Assembly: GCA_021229015.1 (NCBI GenBank)
Contig: CM037783.1
Location: 6,953,324-7,017,323, forward strand
DNA length: 64,000 nucleotides
Source: Solen grandis
Taxonomy: Eukaryota > Mollusca > Bivalvia > Adapedonta > Solenidae
Reading direction: 5' to 3'
Below, in pieces: positions 1 through 11,565 of the stretch. The notes under the pieces were generated by a model. It had not been told where the DNA came from and searched no databases. It was given only the letters and a program-made list of their open reading frames with translations. Positions within the stretch are counted from its first letter, which is position 1. Each line of letters opens with the position of its first letter. The translations under genes and the position numbers were made by a program.

Positions 1-539
1 TTTGATAAAATTCTGTTAAGACATTGTTGAAAAATATCAAATTAGGTTGGTGGAGTTGTAAAAAGATTTAAGTACCAGTATATATAATTAAATAGTGTAA
101 GAGCTTGTTTTGAATCAGAGAATTTCAAAGGTTTGATTGTCTCACTAAATTCCATAATTATACATGTATATATATATAAAAAAGTTCATTCCATGCATAT
201 TTTTTTAGAGTTGTGGTTACTTATGTGGTATTTTCACATACAGTAGAGTTCTACTATTTGGATTGTTCTTCCATTTTTGGAAACAGATTCTGAATTTACT
301 GAGCTTATATACCTACATGTATAATGTGAGGACTCAGACTTTTCAGAGAGGCCTTGAAAATGGCTCCTCACAGTTTCCGAATTCTAGTTAAAATCTTCAA
401 TACAGTTTTTAAACCTTGAATTTGAGAAAATTGGTGCCCACAGGCACAAAAGTACTGTATACCCACTCATCTAACACAAGATCTAAAGATTCAGGATAAA
501 ATGTAAGAAATTTTCTCATTAAAAACAGGAGTTGTCAGA
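1..539. other. AT-rich DNA, nothing recognised
   Basis: No open frame, splice pair or repeat family seen elsewhere in the window could be supported here. It is presumably ACER3 intron or 5' flank. Confidence 0.5.
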
Positions 540-935
540 ACGACACATATGTCCCCTTACGCACGATTTTCACATTCAAGTTCAGTGACCTTGACCTTTG
601 ACAAAGTGACCAAAAATCAATAGGGGTCATCTACTAGTTATGACCAATCACCCTATGAAGTTTGAGAATGTGAGCCCAAGCATTTTCCAGTTAATGATCA
701 GAAACGAGTTTAACATTCGAGGTCACTGTGACCTTGACCTTTGACCAAGTGATTCAAAAATCAATAGGGGTCATCTACTAGTCATGATAATCACCTTATG
801 AATAATGAAGAATGTGGGCAAAGGCGTTCTCCAGTTACTGATTGGAAACAAAATGGTCTACCAACGTACTGATCAACCATCCAACCCACATTTGCAAAAC
901 AATGTACCCCCTCTTCTTCAAAGGGGGGTAAATAA
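540..935 (+). repeat. Two-unit tandem repeat carrying nuclear-receptor-like half sites
   Basis: Two degenerate units of about 145 bp each contain gtgaccttgacctttgac and the phrase aataggggtcatctacta. The block ends in a small palindrome, CCCCCT...AGGGGGG, at about 907-928. The layout resembles the core and end of the tandem-core elements found later in the window, but an inverted terminal partner is not clear. No coding potential. Confidence 0.6.
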
Positions 936-1149
936 AACATAGATTACATTTTCTGTGTACAATTATTAAATTGTTTTTTTTTTAGTTAATCTGCTCATTA
1001 CTTCATGCATAACATCATATAAATCAAGCACAAAGAAAATAAACTAATCCTTATATATAATAACTCATGAATTAAATTAATTAACAGAACTTAAAATGGT
1101 ATATAAAACGATGGATTTTTCTGCACTGTGCGACTGTATAAAATCTTTC

Positions 1150-1275
1150 TTACAATGTTGTATGAGCTATGGAGACAGCTCCTGGTCAGACAGCTTCTCT
1201 CTGGGGCAGTCTGATCTAGGTCTACTCTGTTTATCAATGTGCCAAAATGAGTCTATGAGGTAAAGGGTTGAAATT
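1150..1275. repeat. Degenerate MITE-like repeat (gaggtaaagggtt family), several copies
   Basis: The phrase agacagct-tct-tctgg...tctactctgtttatcaatg...gagtctatgaggtaaagggtt recurs in decayed form near 22225-22340, 34115-34190, 41050-41175 and 43840-43950. Its ends resemble a mutated form of the piggyBac-style MITE listed separately, so it is probably an older relative. Confidence 0.5.
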
Positions 1276-1461
1276 GGTATGACCTTGACAATTGAGTGTC
1301 ATTGATGCTGGTTAAAATGCACTGAGCTGTTTATTAAGTCATGATGACCTGAGCTGATAACATGTACATCACAATGGAGGAGAAGGAATGTTATACTGAT
1401 ATACATTTTGACATATTTCTTTTTTGTCATTAAAATAATCTTTTATACTAATTTCTCTTGA

Positions 1462-1525
1462 CAGTCCCTGAGTTGGACCAGTACTTTGCACCTGAGAATG
1501 TCTGGAAAAATCCCTTAACCATCAG
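1462..1525 (-). mobile_element. SINE family 1 fragment, reverse orientation
   Basis: The reverse complement contains aggtgcaaagtactggtcca and actcagggactgt, the body segment shared with the SINEs at 8690, 15110 and 23870. An open look and an acceptor-like tgacag at its left edge could mislead gene finders into calling an exon. Confidence 0.6.
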
Positions 1526-1746
1526 CAAACTCTTTAGTCAGTGGATGCCACCCTTTGGCCATGTACTACATTAGAGCAGTTCTCCCACTGTTTTAAATTG
1601 TCATATTTCATTTTCCGATGGAAGAAACAGTATGCGGTATAGTGAATAAAATCACTCAAGCATCCAATTTTGTCTATCCATACAGAATATCATCTCTTAC
1701 TTCTATACACTGATTACAATATGCTGTGCCTATTTTAGGAAGCAAT

Positions 1747-1827
1747 TATATCAAGGGGTGAGAGCGAAACTATGCAAAGTATATTTATATGCACTTAGCA
1801 TAGTTTCGCTCTCACCCCCTCGATATA
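1747..1827. mobile_element. Small hairpin MITE with near-perfect arms
   Basis: Two arms of about 29-30 bp, TATATC(G)AGGGGTGAGAGCG followed by AAACTATGC, lie inverted around a spacer of about 22 bp. Arms differ only by an indel or two, which points to a recent or constrained insertion. The AGGGGTGA-GCGAAA end is also the terminus of the element at 20362-20921. Confidence 0.75.
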
Positions 1828-2205
1828 TACATTTTATGCTTCAAATACCATCAGAGCATCCATTCCTGTTATAGATCCTATTTTGTGTATCAGATATCAT
1901 AGATAGAGCTGGGTCTGAAGTAAAATAACTTTTTAAGGATGAATGATTTATGAAATGAAACATTCTGCTACAGTATCTGGACAGGTTTAGATGTTTTATA
2001 TGTGTATAGGTGTGCATGTTGCATCATAGGATATTGAAACCTGAGCAAAGCTTGCTAAATGTCTTTGTAAATCTTGTTCAGTATCTTGTTATATTTCTTT
2101 TGTTATGTACAGACAAGTGAAGCTTCTGGTAATAACTGTTGTGAAGTTTTCCATCCTTTTCATACTCAAGTGGTTATAGCCAATGATTTCCTCACCACTT
2201 TGGGT

Positions 2206-2446
2206 TTAACCCTTTCCCTCATATAGACTCATTTTGACGCACTCAGTAGGTACCACATAAAGCCTGATCTGCAGAAAACACAGTTAAACCTTACCAAATT
2301 TAATTACAAAATCCTCATTTCCAGACCACTGAGGAGCAGCGAACAGCATAAAACCTGATCAGCCTGCGAGTTAATCGCAGGCTGATCTGGTTTTATGCTG
2401 TTCGCATAGGTCTTTTCATGGTGTCCTCTATGAGGGAAAGGGTTAA
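2206..2446 (+). mobile_element. TTAA-flanked palindromic MITE, copy 1
   Basis: The element starts TTAACCCTTTCCCTCATA and ends TATGAGGGAAAGGGTTAA, so inverted ends abut TTAA on both sides, as for piggyBac insertions. Inside is a second inverted repeat, CAGCATAAAACCTGATCAGC against GCTGATCTGGTTTTATGCTG, around gcgagttaatcgc. It is about 240 bp with no transposase, and is one of seven copies. Confidence 0.85.
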
Positions 2447-2555
2447 ATCCCAGCAGGGTTGCTTGAATTGTTCATGTGAGAAAGCCGTGTAGCTTGTAAA
2501 TGGTTCTACCAGGGAACATCTTGGCATCCTAGATCCTCCACCGTCTGTCATTTGA

Positions 2556-3022
2556 TGTCACTACATAATTGACGTATTGGTCACTACTGCACATAATTGA
2601 CATACTGGTCACTATATAATTGATAAATTGGTCACAGCATATTTGATAGGCTGGTCACTACATAATAGATATATCAGTACTGCATGGTCACTACATAATT
2701 GATATACTGGTCACTACATGATTGACTTGACTATTTGAGTTTACCATCACTTCACAGTATTTCAGTCATATAGCGAGGCCCAGCTAATTACAGGTGGAGG
2801 AAGACCCCCAATGCACAGAGTCATCCGGGTAGAACACCGACCTACCGCAAACCAGCTGGAAGGCTTCTCACATGAAAATCAGAATGACCCTGCCAGGATT
2901 CTAACCCATGCAGTGAGACTACATAATTGATATACTGCATGGTCACTACATAATTGATATACTGCATGGTCACTACATAGTTGATATACTGGTCACTACA
3001 TAATTGATAAATTGGTCACTAC
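2556..3022 (+). repeat. Minisatellite (tcactacataattgatatactgg) split by a SINE
   Basis: Imperfect units of about 21-24 bp with the core TCACTACATAATTGATATAC run from 2556 to about 2730 and resume from about 2920 to 3022. The interruption is a SINE family 3 copy. Confidence 0.75.
2733..2922 (-). mobile_element. SINE family 3 copy inserted in a minisatellite
   Basis: Reading the minus strand gives a tRNA-like B-box segment (gggttagaatcctggcaggg), then a body shared with 28207-28385 and 38131-38220 (phrases cagtatttcagtcatatag and caggtggaggaagaccc on the plus strand). It separates two blocks of the same minisatellite, so it inserted after the array existed. Confidence 0.7.
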
Positions 3023-3029
3023 AAACTTG

Positions 3030-4120
3030 ATATATCTAAACCATAATATAAATGAAATATAAGTAAGGAAAACTCATACACAACCTTTTAAAAAAGAAAC
3101 GTCAAGTTTTTTTCAGATCAATTGATATTTAATGGATGTAAACAACTGTTTTATCCTGTATAATTTTAAAGTGCAGTGTCTGCATAACATGTGTATGTAT
3201 TTCATGTATTGAGGGGCGACCAACTGAAACTGCTCTCGCTCCTTCTAGTTTTATTTGCTCTTAGAATAATTTTATGGTCAGTCCACAGTATATAGTTAAA
3301 ACTTAAGTTATCTCCAATGATAATGCTGTAGTGGTCATGTTTCAAACCCTCAAAGCTTAAGAATGTTGTTCAAACAATATTGTCAAGGCATACCAGTAAC
3401 TAAAATTAGCTATTCAGATTATTTTGATGACATTGCAGGATTCATATGTAAACCTGACATTGACACAAATTATATACCAGTGTATTAAAGCTAATTTTAG
3501 GCATAGTGGAATGTGGAAGTACAGTTTTGCCACTTAGTGAAAACATAAATATTTTAAGGTAATTCAATTTCCATCATAAAATTGTGATCATGGTCCATCA
3601 AATGATTGTGAGAATATTATAATAAATGAAAGCCTTTACAGACTTACAGCAAAATAGCTATAACTCCAAGGCACTGGATGCTTGCATCTGCACTGAAGTC
3701 TTTCGAAGCATTTGAAGGACAATGATAATTCAGTGATGGATGGATTACCTTAATGTCATTTATTTGACCACTCATTTTTGGTTAAGGCATACAAAAATAT
3801 TGCTAAAACGTTACAGACATGTCTAGCTAGCTGATGATCCTGACTTTGGTAGATGGAGACAGAAATATTGAATGTTTATAATCATTAACTGGTATCAGAT
3901 GTTCTTCTGTGTAAACATTAATCACATCTTTGTATAAATGCATGATTTACCTGCAGTCATGTACACTAAAGACGGGGTCATGGCGGTCACAAGGATGTTT
4001 ACATCTCAGGGTAGAATAAGAATGCATCTCTTGACTGGAATCTGCCTGTTGGTTCGTTGGATGGTTGGTCATCTGGTCAGTGTACAAAATTTTTTCCTGT
4101 GAACTCCTCCTCTCTCTGTC
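3030..4120. other. Unique AT-rich stretch
   Basis: No exon, repeat family or RNA gene could be supported. Short open frames around 3947-4274 on both strands are of chance length with no splice context. Confidence 0.4.
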
Positions 4121-4540
4121 CAATTCACCTGATGCTTGGCATAAATGTTCACCAGAAGCAGTAGATGTGCAAGACACACATTTCATGGGCATTCACACAA
4201 GGATTACAGAGTTATTGCCCCTGATTTTACTCATAATATATATAATATATATTTTTAATTATTTCCCTTTGTAATTCTTTTTTTTTTTCTTGTCCAGAAC
4301 ATAACTTGAAAATTATACAAGGTATGCACCTGAAACTTAAGACAGATGGGGACTAGGATAAGTGCAGTGTCGAAGAACTAACTCTACATGTTCTATTATT
4401 GAATTATCTCCCTTTGTTTAATTCATTTTTCTTGTGAGTAACTTAACTCGAAAATTATACAAGGTATTAACTTGAAATTTAAAATGTAAACAGATGGTGA
4501 CTAGGAGAAATGCAGTGTTTAAGAACTGTAGCCACAAAAC
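4120..4540. repeat. Degenerate two-unit tandem core (aaaattatacaaggtat)
   Basis: Two units about 141 bp apart contain aaaattatacaaggtat, cagatgg-gactagga and gcagtgt. The same phrases recur at 27525-27810 and 49255-49440. These look like decayed cores of the tandem-core Helentron-like elements, with the termini lost. Confidence 0.5.
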
Positions 4541-4891
4541 CATAACTCTCAATATCCACAATATATATTCCACTTACTTAATAATACTATCATAACCAAT
4601 ATACCATGTATATACAGGTTCTAATCTATGCTCCACCTGGAGTCTGGCTTCTCCTGTATCAAAGCATTTTGTGGAGGTATTAATCACCATTAGTGGTAGT
4701 ACTAGTTTTTTCAGTTTTTGGAAAGGTGGCCCACACCCTTCACATTGTAGTTTTTGTGTGGAATTTTAGAACTTTGGAGTAAGAATTATTTTTTTACCAG
4801 TTTATTAAATTTTATTATTTATAAGCTGCCTGTATTGAAAAAAGTTTCCAACTTTGTAAATTTTTTGCCAGATTTAACTTAATTTTATTAA

Positions 4892-6042
4892 TCCCCCGCC
4901 GCGAAGCGGGAGGGGGGTTATAGGAATGCCCTTCGTCCGTCCGTCCGTCCGTCAGTCCGTCCGTCAGTCCGTCAGGCCGTCAGTCCGTCAGTGTGTCCGA
5001 AACACTTTCGTGTCCGCTCCATATCTCATGAACGCTTGGACACATTTTCTTCAAACTCGGCTAAAGTGTTAACCTCATTGAGCTGATGTGCAGAAGGCAT
5101 GAGGCGGTCACGCTGGCTCAAGGTCAAGGTCATACTTGAAGGTCAAATGTTATTTTCGTGTCCGCTCCATATCTCATGAACGCTTGGACACATTTTCTTC
5201 AAACTCGGCTAAAATGTTAACCTCATTGAGCTGATGTGCAGAAGGCATGAGGTGGTCACGCTGGCTCAAGGTCAAGGTCATACTTGAAGGTCAAATGTTA
5301 TTTTCTTGTCCGCACCATATCTCATGAACGCTTGGACACATTTTCTTCAAGCTCGGCTAAAATGTTAACCTCATTGAGCTGATGTGCAGAAGGCATGAGG
5401 TGGTCACGCTGGCTCAAGGTCAAGGTCATACTTGAAGGTCAAATGTTATTTTCTTGTCCGCACCATATCTCATGAATGCTTGGACACATTTTCTTCAAAC
5501 TCGGCTAAAATGTTAACCTCATTGAGCTGATGTGCAGAAGGCATGAGTCGGTCATGCTGGCTCAAGGTCAAGGTCATACTTGCAGGTCAAATGTTATTTT
5601 CGTGTCCGCTCCATATCTCATTCAGGAGTGTTCCCCTTGCCTTACACAGACCACTTCTTGACCTGGATTGCACTTCCACAGTGATTTATTGTACTCGGTA
5701 AATAATAGTATGTCATGTTCACAATCATACAAATTATTTCATGATATATAAAGTTTTTAATTGAGTTACACATGTACTTTGTGGTTACCTATCACATCCT
5801 ATACTTCATTGATGTTCACTTTTTGTACTGTTTCCCATGTAAAACTTGTCAGTAAACTTTTAATATATGTGCCTCCGAATTCTGAAATTCATACATAACT
5901 CCGGAAAGTTAAATTGTCTTAAACTGATCTTCTATGTCTGCTACAACCATGCCAGGTTAAGGTGAACATAATCCTATGACCAAACAAATTCTAATATTTG
6001 GCCAGCGGCGGGGGATATAGCTGTCCTTTGGACTGCCTTGTT
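4892..6042 (+). mobile_element. Non-autonomous Helentron-like (DINE/pearl-type) element, four 148-bp units
   Basis: The 5' end has a GC-rich hairpin (CCCCCGCCGCGAAGCGGG) and then a (TCCG)n tract at 4934-5000. Four tandem units follow, with TCAAGGTCAAGGTCA recurring exactly every 148 bp at 5118, 5266, 5414 and 5562. About 400 bp of unique sequence follows. The 3' end has GCGGCGGGGG, a perfect inverted copy of the 5' decamer, then a small hairpin GTCCtttGGAC and tgCCTTGTT. Subterminal inverted repeats, a tandem core and a 3' hairpin with insertion among T residues are known for DINE/HINE elements; assignment to that class is inference. No coding sequence. Confidence 0.75.
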
Positions 6043-6511
6043 TTTTTTATTTCAGAAGATTCATTGGGAATTTTTACATTCAAATTGGGAAAACTACATA
6101 CTATGCATTGCATTGGGAATTAAGCTGAATAACAGCTATAAAAACAGCTTGAAAACAAATCTCTGAATGTGTTGCCATGGTCACAGGATAAGGATCTGCT
6201 ACAGTACAGTAGTTTATCATGACTAGATTGTATTTTTCCAATTAACAACCTCTTGTACAAATTCACTGTCCTTTCCAAGGTTGTGTTAAGCACACATGGA
6301 TAGTTCAAATTCTTCATGAAATCACGAAGTGACCAATGAAATGGCTGTATTTGAAACAAATAACTGATAATCAAAATTTTCAGTTAAACTGGTGCTTGGC
6401 AAATGCATGTACACTTAATCGTAATCCGTCAAAGTTCGGTTTCGAGGATGAACTATACAAACCTAATTAACTAATTAAGCAATTAACCATGTTTTATGCT
6501 CGTCTTTCCAG

Positions 6512-6622
6512 GGAACACTATCAGCAACATCTTGATGATAATTCCTCCGCTGGTGACGATTTATCTCCTTATCAAGCAGAATTTTGAGAAAAGGTTCATT
6601 GCCTGTCATGTCAGCCTCCTTA
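6512..6622 (+). CDS. ACER3: Alkaline ceramidase 3, internal exon (first one visible)
   Basis: This 111-nt exon follows an acceptor ending in tttccag and stops at a strong donor, A|GTAAGT. Its first two bases (GG) complete a Trp codon begun in the unseen previous exon, and its last base starts a Ser codon finished by the exon at 15359. The 36 full codons begin NTISNILMIIPP and include FEKRFIACHVSLL, which line up with the WNTVSNLIMIIPP...LEKRYIA stretch of vertebrate ACER3. In that family this is the end of the N-terminal calcium-site segment and the first transmembrane helix. ACER3 is a seven-helix Golgi/ER enzyme that hydrolyses ceramides, preferring unsaturated long-chain ones, to sphingosine and fatty acid. 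The upstream exon with the Met and the calcium-binding Asp/Glu residues is not visible. Homology was judged by eye from family knowledge. Confidence 0.85.
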
Positions 6623-8119
6623 GTAAGTAAAAACTTTGTCTATAATTCATTGGCTCATCATTTATTCATTATTCATCCATTTCACCTTGTGGAAGAGGAG
6701 GGGCGGGGCTCGATGGTGGAGTGGGTATAGTCAGTGACTTAATGGTGAAACGCGTCATGGGTGTGGGTCAAGGTCAAGATGGTGTAACTGGGTGTGATAT
6801 CTTGACAAAGATAAAGTGCCCAAAGGACTGAAATAGTGTTAGTTAGACATATAACTAAAAACTTACATTATATATAGGCAAATGAAATGAAGATCTGAGA
6901 AGGGGAAAGATTGGTATTCATTTGACTCCCACATTATAGGCCGGAAGTTTATTGTTATCTTAAACTATATATATTTCAAATTGTTTTAATGACTAGTCTT
7001 TGTCATACATGCTTTTTCAATGAAAAACTATGTCCTTTAAATTGATGATGCCCATGCTGGCATTGGGCATGGTCATTGGGCTTCCTGTCAGATTGACCTT
7101 TATTTTTTAAAATCTGCTTCATTGGATTTCTTCAATATTTGGACAGTTGCTTAAGTAGATGAACCTCTTCATTATGCAGTAGACCTTAACCTTGCCCTTT
7201 GACCTACTTTGGATGAAAAAAGCCAGAAATAACGAAGTCCATAATAAATACCATCGGGTCTAATTCATTTGATTGAAGTGCTTCAATACATACAGTTGCA
7301 TACGTAATGAGATACTGTGAAATCAATAATTTTTGTAGGAAAAACTACTTTTTGTCAATTTCGTGGAGAGTTTCTATGAATATTAAGCCCCATGAAAACT
7401 TCTCTCTTATATAGACCTCATGTTTTTCTAGGACATAGATCCACAAATAAATGTACTTACGAAATTTCTGTAGGTACATTATCAATAAAATTTAATTTCA
7501 ACAAAAATTAATGATATTACAGTACTGATGTTTAAAAAAAAGGACTCGCTCTCCCTTTGATCAATCATGGATTGATTTTTAAACAGTTCCATCTCCTTAT
7601 GTTCTATTTGCACTTAGATTAGGTTTTAGACCAGCCACCACATTGACGTATGAAAATAAATAAAACTGGAATTTAGAAATAAGCTTTAATAGACTTTGAC
7701 CCACATTCTTTACATATTTGCAAGGAATGCCAGATCTGGAAATTTAAGATTAAAAAAAAAAAGAATGTACAACCCAGTATACTTGATTTATGTATATCTG
7801 TGTTGTTCAGTAACATTTACAGCATGCACGAATGTAAAAAGTCATAAAATTAAGCAAGCCCAAATAGCTTGTGACTGGTCTTAACTAGCTTAATGTGGGT
7901 TGCTAATTTTGATCACTGTACGGCTGTTTACCATGCCTGAGTGATCATTTTGCACCTTGTCAATTCACCTTGAAATGACACCCTATCAGCAGATTAAAGA
8001 AGAAAAACAACACAAAAACATCTGTGTAACCATGACATATTTCTGGGGTATGAAATTGAAAATAGCTGTATGTTCTGTGAAGGTTATATTTACCTATACT
8101 TCCAAGTTCTGATCCAGAT
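6623..8119. other. ACER3 intron, no recognised repeat
   Basis: This is the first part of the intron between the exons at 6512 and 15359. It includes ggtcaaggtcaagat near 6764 and several A- or T-rich runs. No other feature could be supported. Confidence 0.5.
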
Positions 8120-8348
8120 TTAACCCTTTCCCTCATATATACTCATTTTGACACCCTCAATAGGTATCGCATAAAGCCTGATCTGCAGAAAACCACAGTT
8201 AAACCTTACCAAATTTAATTAAAAAATCCTCATTTCCAAACCACTGAGGAGCAGCGAACAGCATAAAATCTGATCAGTCTGCGAGTTACTGGTTTTATGC
8301 TGTTCGCATAGGTCTTTTTATGGTGTCCTCTATGAGGAAAAGGGTTAA
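8120..8348 (+). mobile_element. TTAA-flanked palindromic MITE, copy 2
   Basis: It has TTAACCCTTTCCCTCATA and AGGAAAAGGGTTAA ends with TTAA on both sides. It is shorter than the other copies because one arm of the internal palindrome is deleted: gcgagttact jumps straight to ggttttatgctg. Confidence 0.85.
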
Positions 8349-8689
8349 GACATGAGAATTCGGATGGGATGGATGTTGAATAAGCCCTTCTATTGGCAAG
8401 ATACTTCTAGTTCAACTAGGTGAAAATTATCTTTAAACTTAATCTATATTTTAGCATAATTTTGAAACTTAATTCCATTCTCACCTGGAACTTACCTGGC
8501 AGTTTATAGGTTTGGCTTTGTATCCATTTGAGATGAATTAATCATTCTTAAAGAGGTTTAGTACTTGGTACTTAGACAAGTCAAATTCCAATCTGTCAGG
8601 AATTGTCTTTTGTCTATTCCATAGCCTGCAAGTAACTTATGGCAGCTATTAAAGTCTTATACTGACTGTTGTTCATTAGTGAAGATACT

Positions 8690-8830
8690 GTGGTCCAGCA
8701 TTTTAGAGGTTTAATGCAGGCTGTATTTGAAGGTTGTGGGTTCAAACCCAGTAGGGGTCACAATCTTTTTATGACTCCCTAGGTGCAAAGTACGGGTACT
8801 GTTCCAACCAGGAATTCACTAATTTCTTAA
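8690..8830 (+). mobile_element. SINE family 1 copy
   Basis: A tRNA-like head with the B-box-type segment GGTTCAAACCC is followed by a body with tgactccctaggtgcaaagta and gttccaacca. The same order occurs at 12285, 15110, 21706 and 23870. It is RNA polymerase III-derived and not a functional tRNA, since the acceptor stem does not close. Confidence 0.65.
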
Positions 8831-9649
8831 ACAGTGATTTTTAAAAATGTGAAATTCATTCGTATCCTCTGTATGGAACTTTTAATCTGTTTTGGCTGAG
8901 AATTGTTTTAATATTGATTTAGCATATCTGTCATCCAGCTTGATTGAAATGTTACATCTGATTGTAACAGGGTTGTAATTAAGGAAGTGTGTAGTATGAA
9001 TAGCATAGCAAGCAAAATGTGGTCTATCTGGTGTATTCATCATCAAGTTGGTTTAAAGCTTGGTGGAGGAGTCTAAGCAAAATATTTGGCTTGTTTTTAA
9101 TGAGATTTGTACACAGTTGGTTGCATGTCTATAGACTTCTAGTTGAGATAAATACAAGTAAACATTATTGTTTTCATGCCAGAAGCTAGGGGTATTGATA
9201 AATGTAGGACTGTATTTTGAAAGAAAGTATTGATCATTTGTCTATTTTTTACTCACAATTAAGTCACAAGCAGCCTGGTCACTATGGTGCCTTGCAGTAA
9301 ACAAGTAAACAAATCTGCAACCTTTAGTATTTATATCTGAATTGGGACTGATTATGCTAATTTTAATATTTGATTTATAAAGAAATGACCTTGTGACTGG
9401 TATAAAGTGAGGTGCAAGTAATTTGCAGACGGGTCCATAGATGTGGTTTCCATAACATAAAAATGTGTCCACTTAGTTAAATTTTAATTTTATTGGGTGT
9501 ACTTAAAGGCATTTTAAGCCCATAATACTATGCTATGAAAGTAACATAATGATTTTCTAATTATCTATATGACCCTCAGATACTTAAAAATGTTTTTTTT
9601 ATTTGTGTATATCAAGTAACCTGAACCATTTGAAAAAAAGCAAATGTCC

Positions 9650-10545
9650 TTTGAGTTCACTAGGGTACATGTGCTCAGGATGAACTACATATGTTAGGAC
9701 TGATGAATGTCCATCATCCGTCTGTCCAGACATCCGTCCATCATCCACAATTAGTTTGTTTGCGCTCTAGTCTGTTGTTCATATTTAGTTTGTTTGCACC
9801 CTAGCATTTTCATTTTTAAAGCAATCATCTTCAAATTTCATGACACTTTTTACTGCCATAATCTCTTAACCAAGTAAGATTATGAATGATATCGGCAAAT
9901 TAGGTCAAGTGTTCCTGGTTCTTTTAATATGAAAAAGTGCCAGATTTCACTCTGTTTGCACTGTAGCATCTTCATTTCTTAAGCAGCCATCTTCAAACTC
10001 CATGACAATGTTTATAGCCATAATCTCCAGGCTAAGTTTGACTGTGGCTGATATCGGCCAATAAGGTCAGGAGTTATGGCCCTTTTAATACTATAAAGTG
10101 CCAGATTTTACTCTGTTTGCACTTTGCCATCTCCATTTTATAAGCAGTCATCTTCATACTCAGTGACTATGTTTATAGCTATAATCTCTGGGCCATGTTT
10201 GTCTGGCTGATGTCGGCAATTTAAGTCAGGAATTATGGCCCTTTTAATATGAAAAAATGCCAGATTTCATTTTGTTTGCATTCTAGGATCTTCATTTCTT
10301 AAGAAATCATCTTCAAACTAACTCTTTTACATTGTTAATAGTTATAATCTCTGGGCCAAGTTTGACCGAGGCTGCATGATATCAGCTTCTTAGGTCAGGA
10401 ATTATGGCCCTTTAATTACCAAAAATGCCTGATTTTTCTTTGTTTACAGTCCAGCATCTTCACTTCTTAAGCAATCATTTTGAAGTTTCATGTTTATGGC
10501 CATGATCTCTCAGCCAAGTTCGATTTCAAATTTTGACCACTTGTA
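9650..10545 (+). repeat. Degenerate tandem-core repeat of about 160 bp units
   Basis: After a ccatcatccgtctgtcc tract, units containing tttgtttgca-t-tagcatcttcatttcttaagca and aggaattatggccctttt recur at about 9951, 10110, 10269 and 10438. It is the same kind of core as the Helentron-like elements but diverged, and the terminal inverted pair is not recognisable. Confidence 0.6.
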
Positions 10546-10789
10546 CTGTTTGGTTTTAAGGAATTTAAATGATCTTGAAGTATTTCTGCATGGGTTATGT
10601 ATTCAGTATAATTATGTTACAATATAGTAACTTGTGCGGGTAATGAAAACGAAGACAATATTTCTCACTGGTGAGGATCCTAAAAGCCACCTTAACCCTC
10701 TTGTTATATTTTGCTTCTCTGTTATTTTAAGCTACAGGGATATAGCTGTTATTCTCTGTTATTTTAAGAGTACACCATTGTAAACTGTA

Positions 10790-11565
10790 GTCACATTTGA
10801 TCAGGGTACACAGTGGAAAACTGCAATCACACTGTGGTAAACTGAAGACACGTTAGACCAGTGTATACCATTGTAAACTGTACACATGTTAGACCAGGGT
10901 ACACCATGGTAACCTGTAGACACTTTAGACCAGGGTACACCATGGTAACCTGTAGACACTTTAGACCAGGGTACACCATGTAAACTGTAGACACATTAGA
11001 CCAGGGTACACCATGGTAACCTGTAGACATTTTAGACCAGGATACTCCATGGTAACCTATAGACATTTTAGACCAGAGTACACCATGGTAACCTGTAGAC
11101 ACTTTAGACCAGGGTACACCATGTAAACTGTAGACACATTAGACCAGGGTACACCATGGTAACCTGTAGACATTTAGACCAGGGTACACCATGGTAACCT
11201 GTAGACATGTTAGACCAGAGTACACCATTGTAAATTGTAGACATGTAAGACCAGGGTACATCATTGTAAACTGTACACACATTAGACCAGTGTACAACCA
11301 TTGTAAACTGTACACACATTAGACCAGGGTACACCATGGTGAACTGTACACGCATTCGACCAGTTTACACTATTGTAAACTGTACACACATTAGACCAGT
11401 GTACACCATTGTAAACTGTAGACACATTAGACCAGGGTACACCATGATAAACTGTACACACGTTAGACCAGTGTACACTATTGTAAACTGTAGACACATT
11501 AGATCAGGATACACCATTGTAAACAGTAGTCATTTTAGACCATTGTACAATATGGTTAACTGGAG
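10790..11565. repeat. 36-bp minisatellite, about 21 units
   Basis: Imperfect units of the type acaccatggtaacctgtaga + cactttagaccagggt. The period of 36 is a multiple of three, so frames stay open on both strands for up to about 90 codons and encode 12-residue repeats. Nothing suggests translation. Confidence 0.85.

Noticed and set aside
1465..1525. Exon beginning PELDQYF-like after tgacag
   Set aside because: The sequence is the reverse complement of the SINE family 1 body seen at 15110 and 23870.
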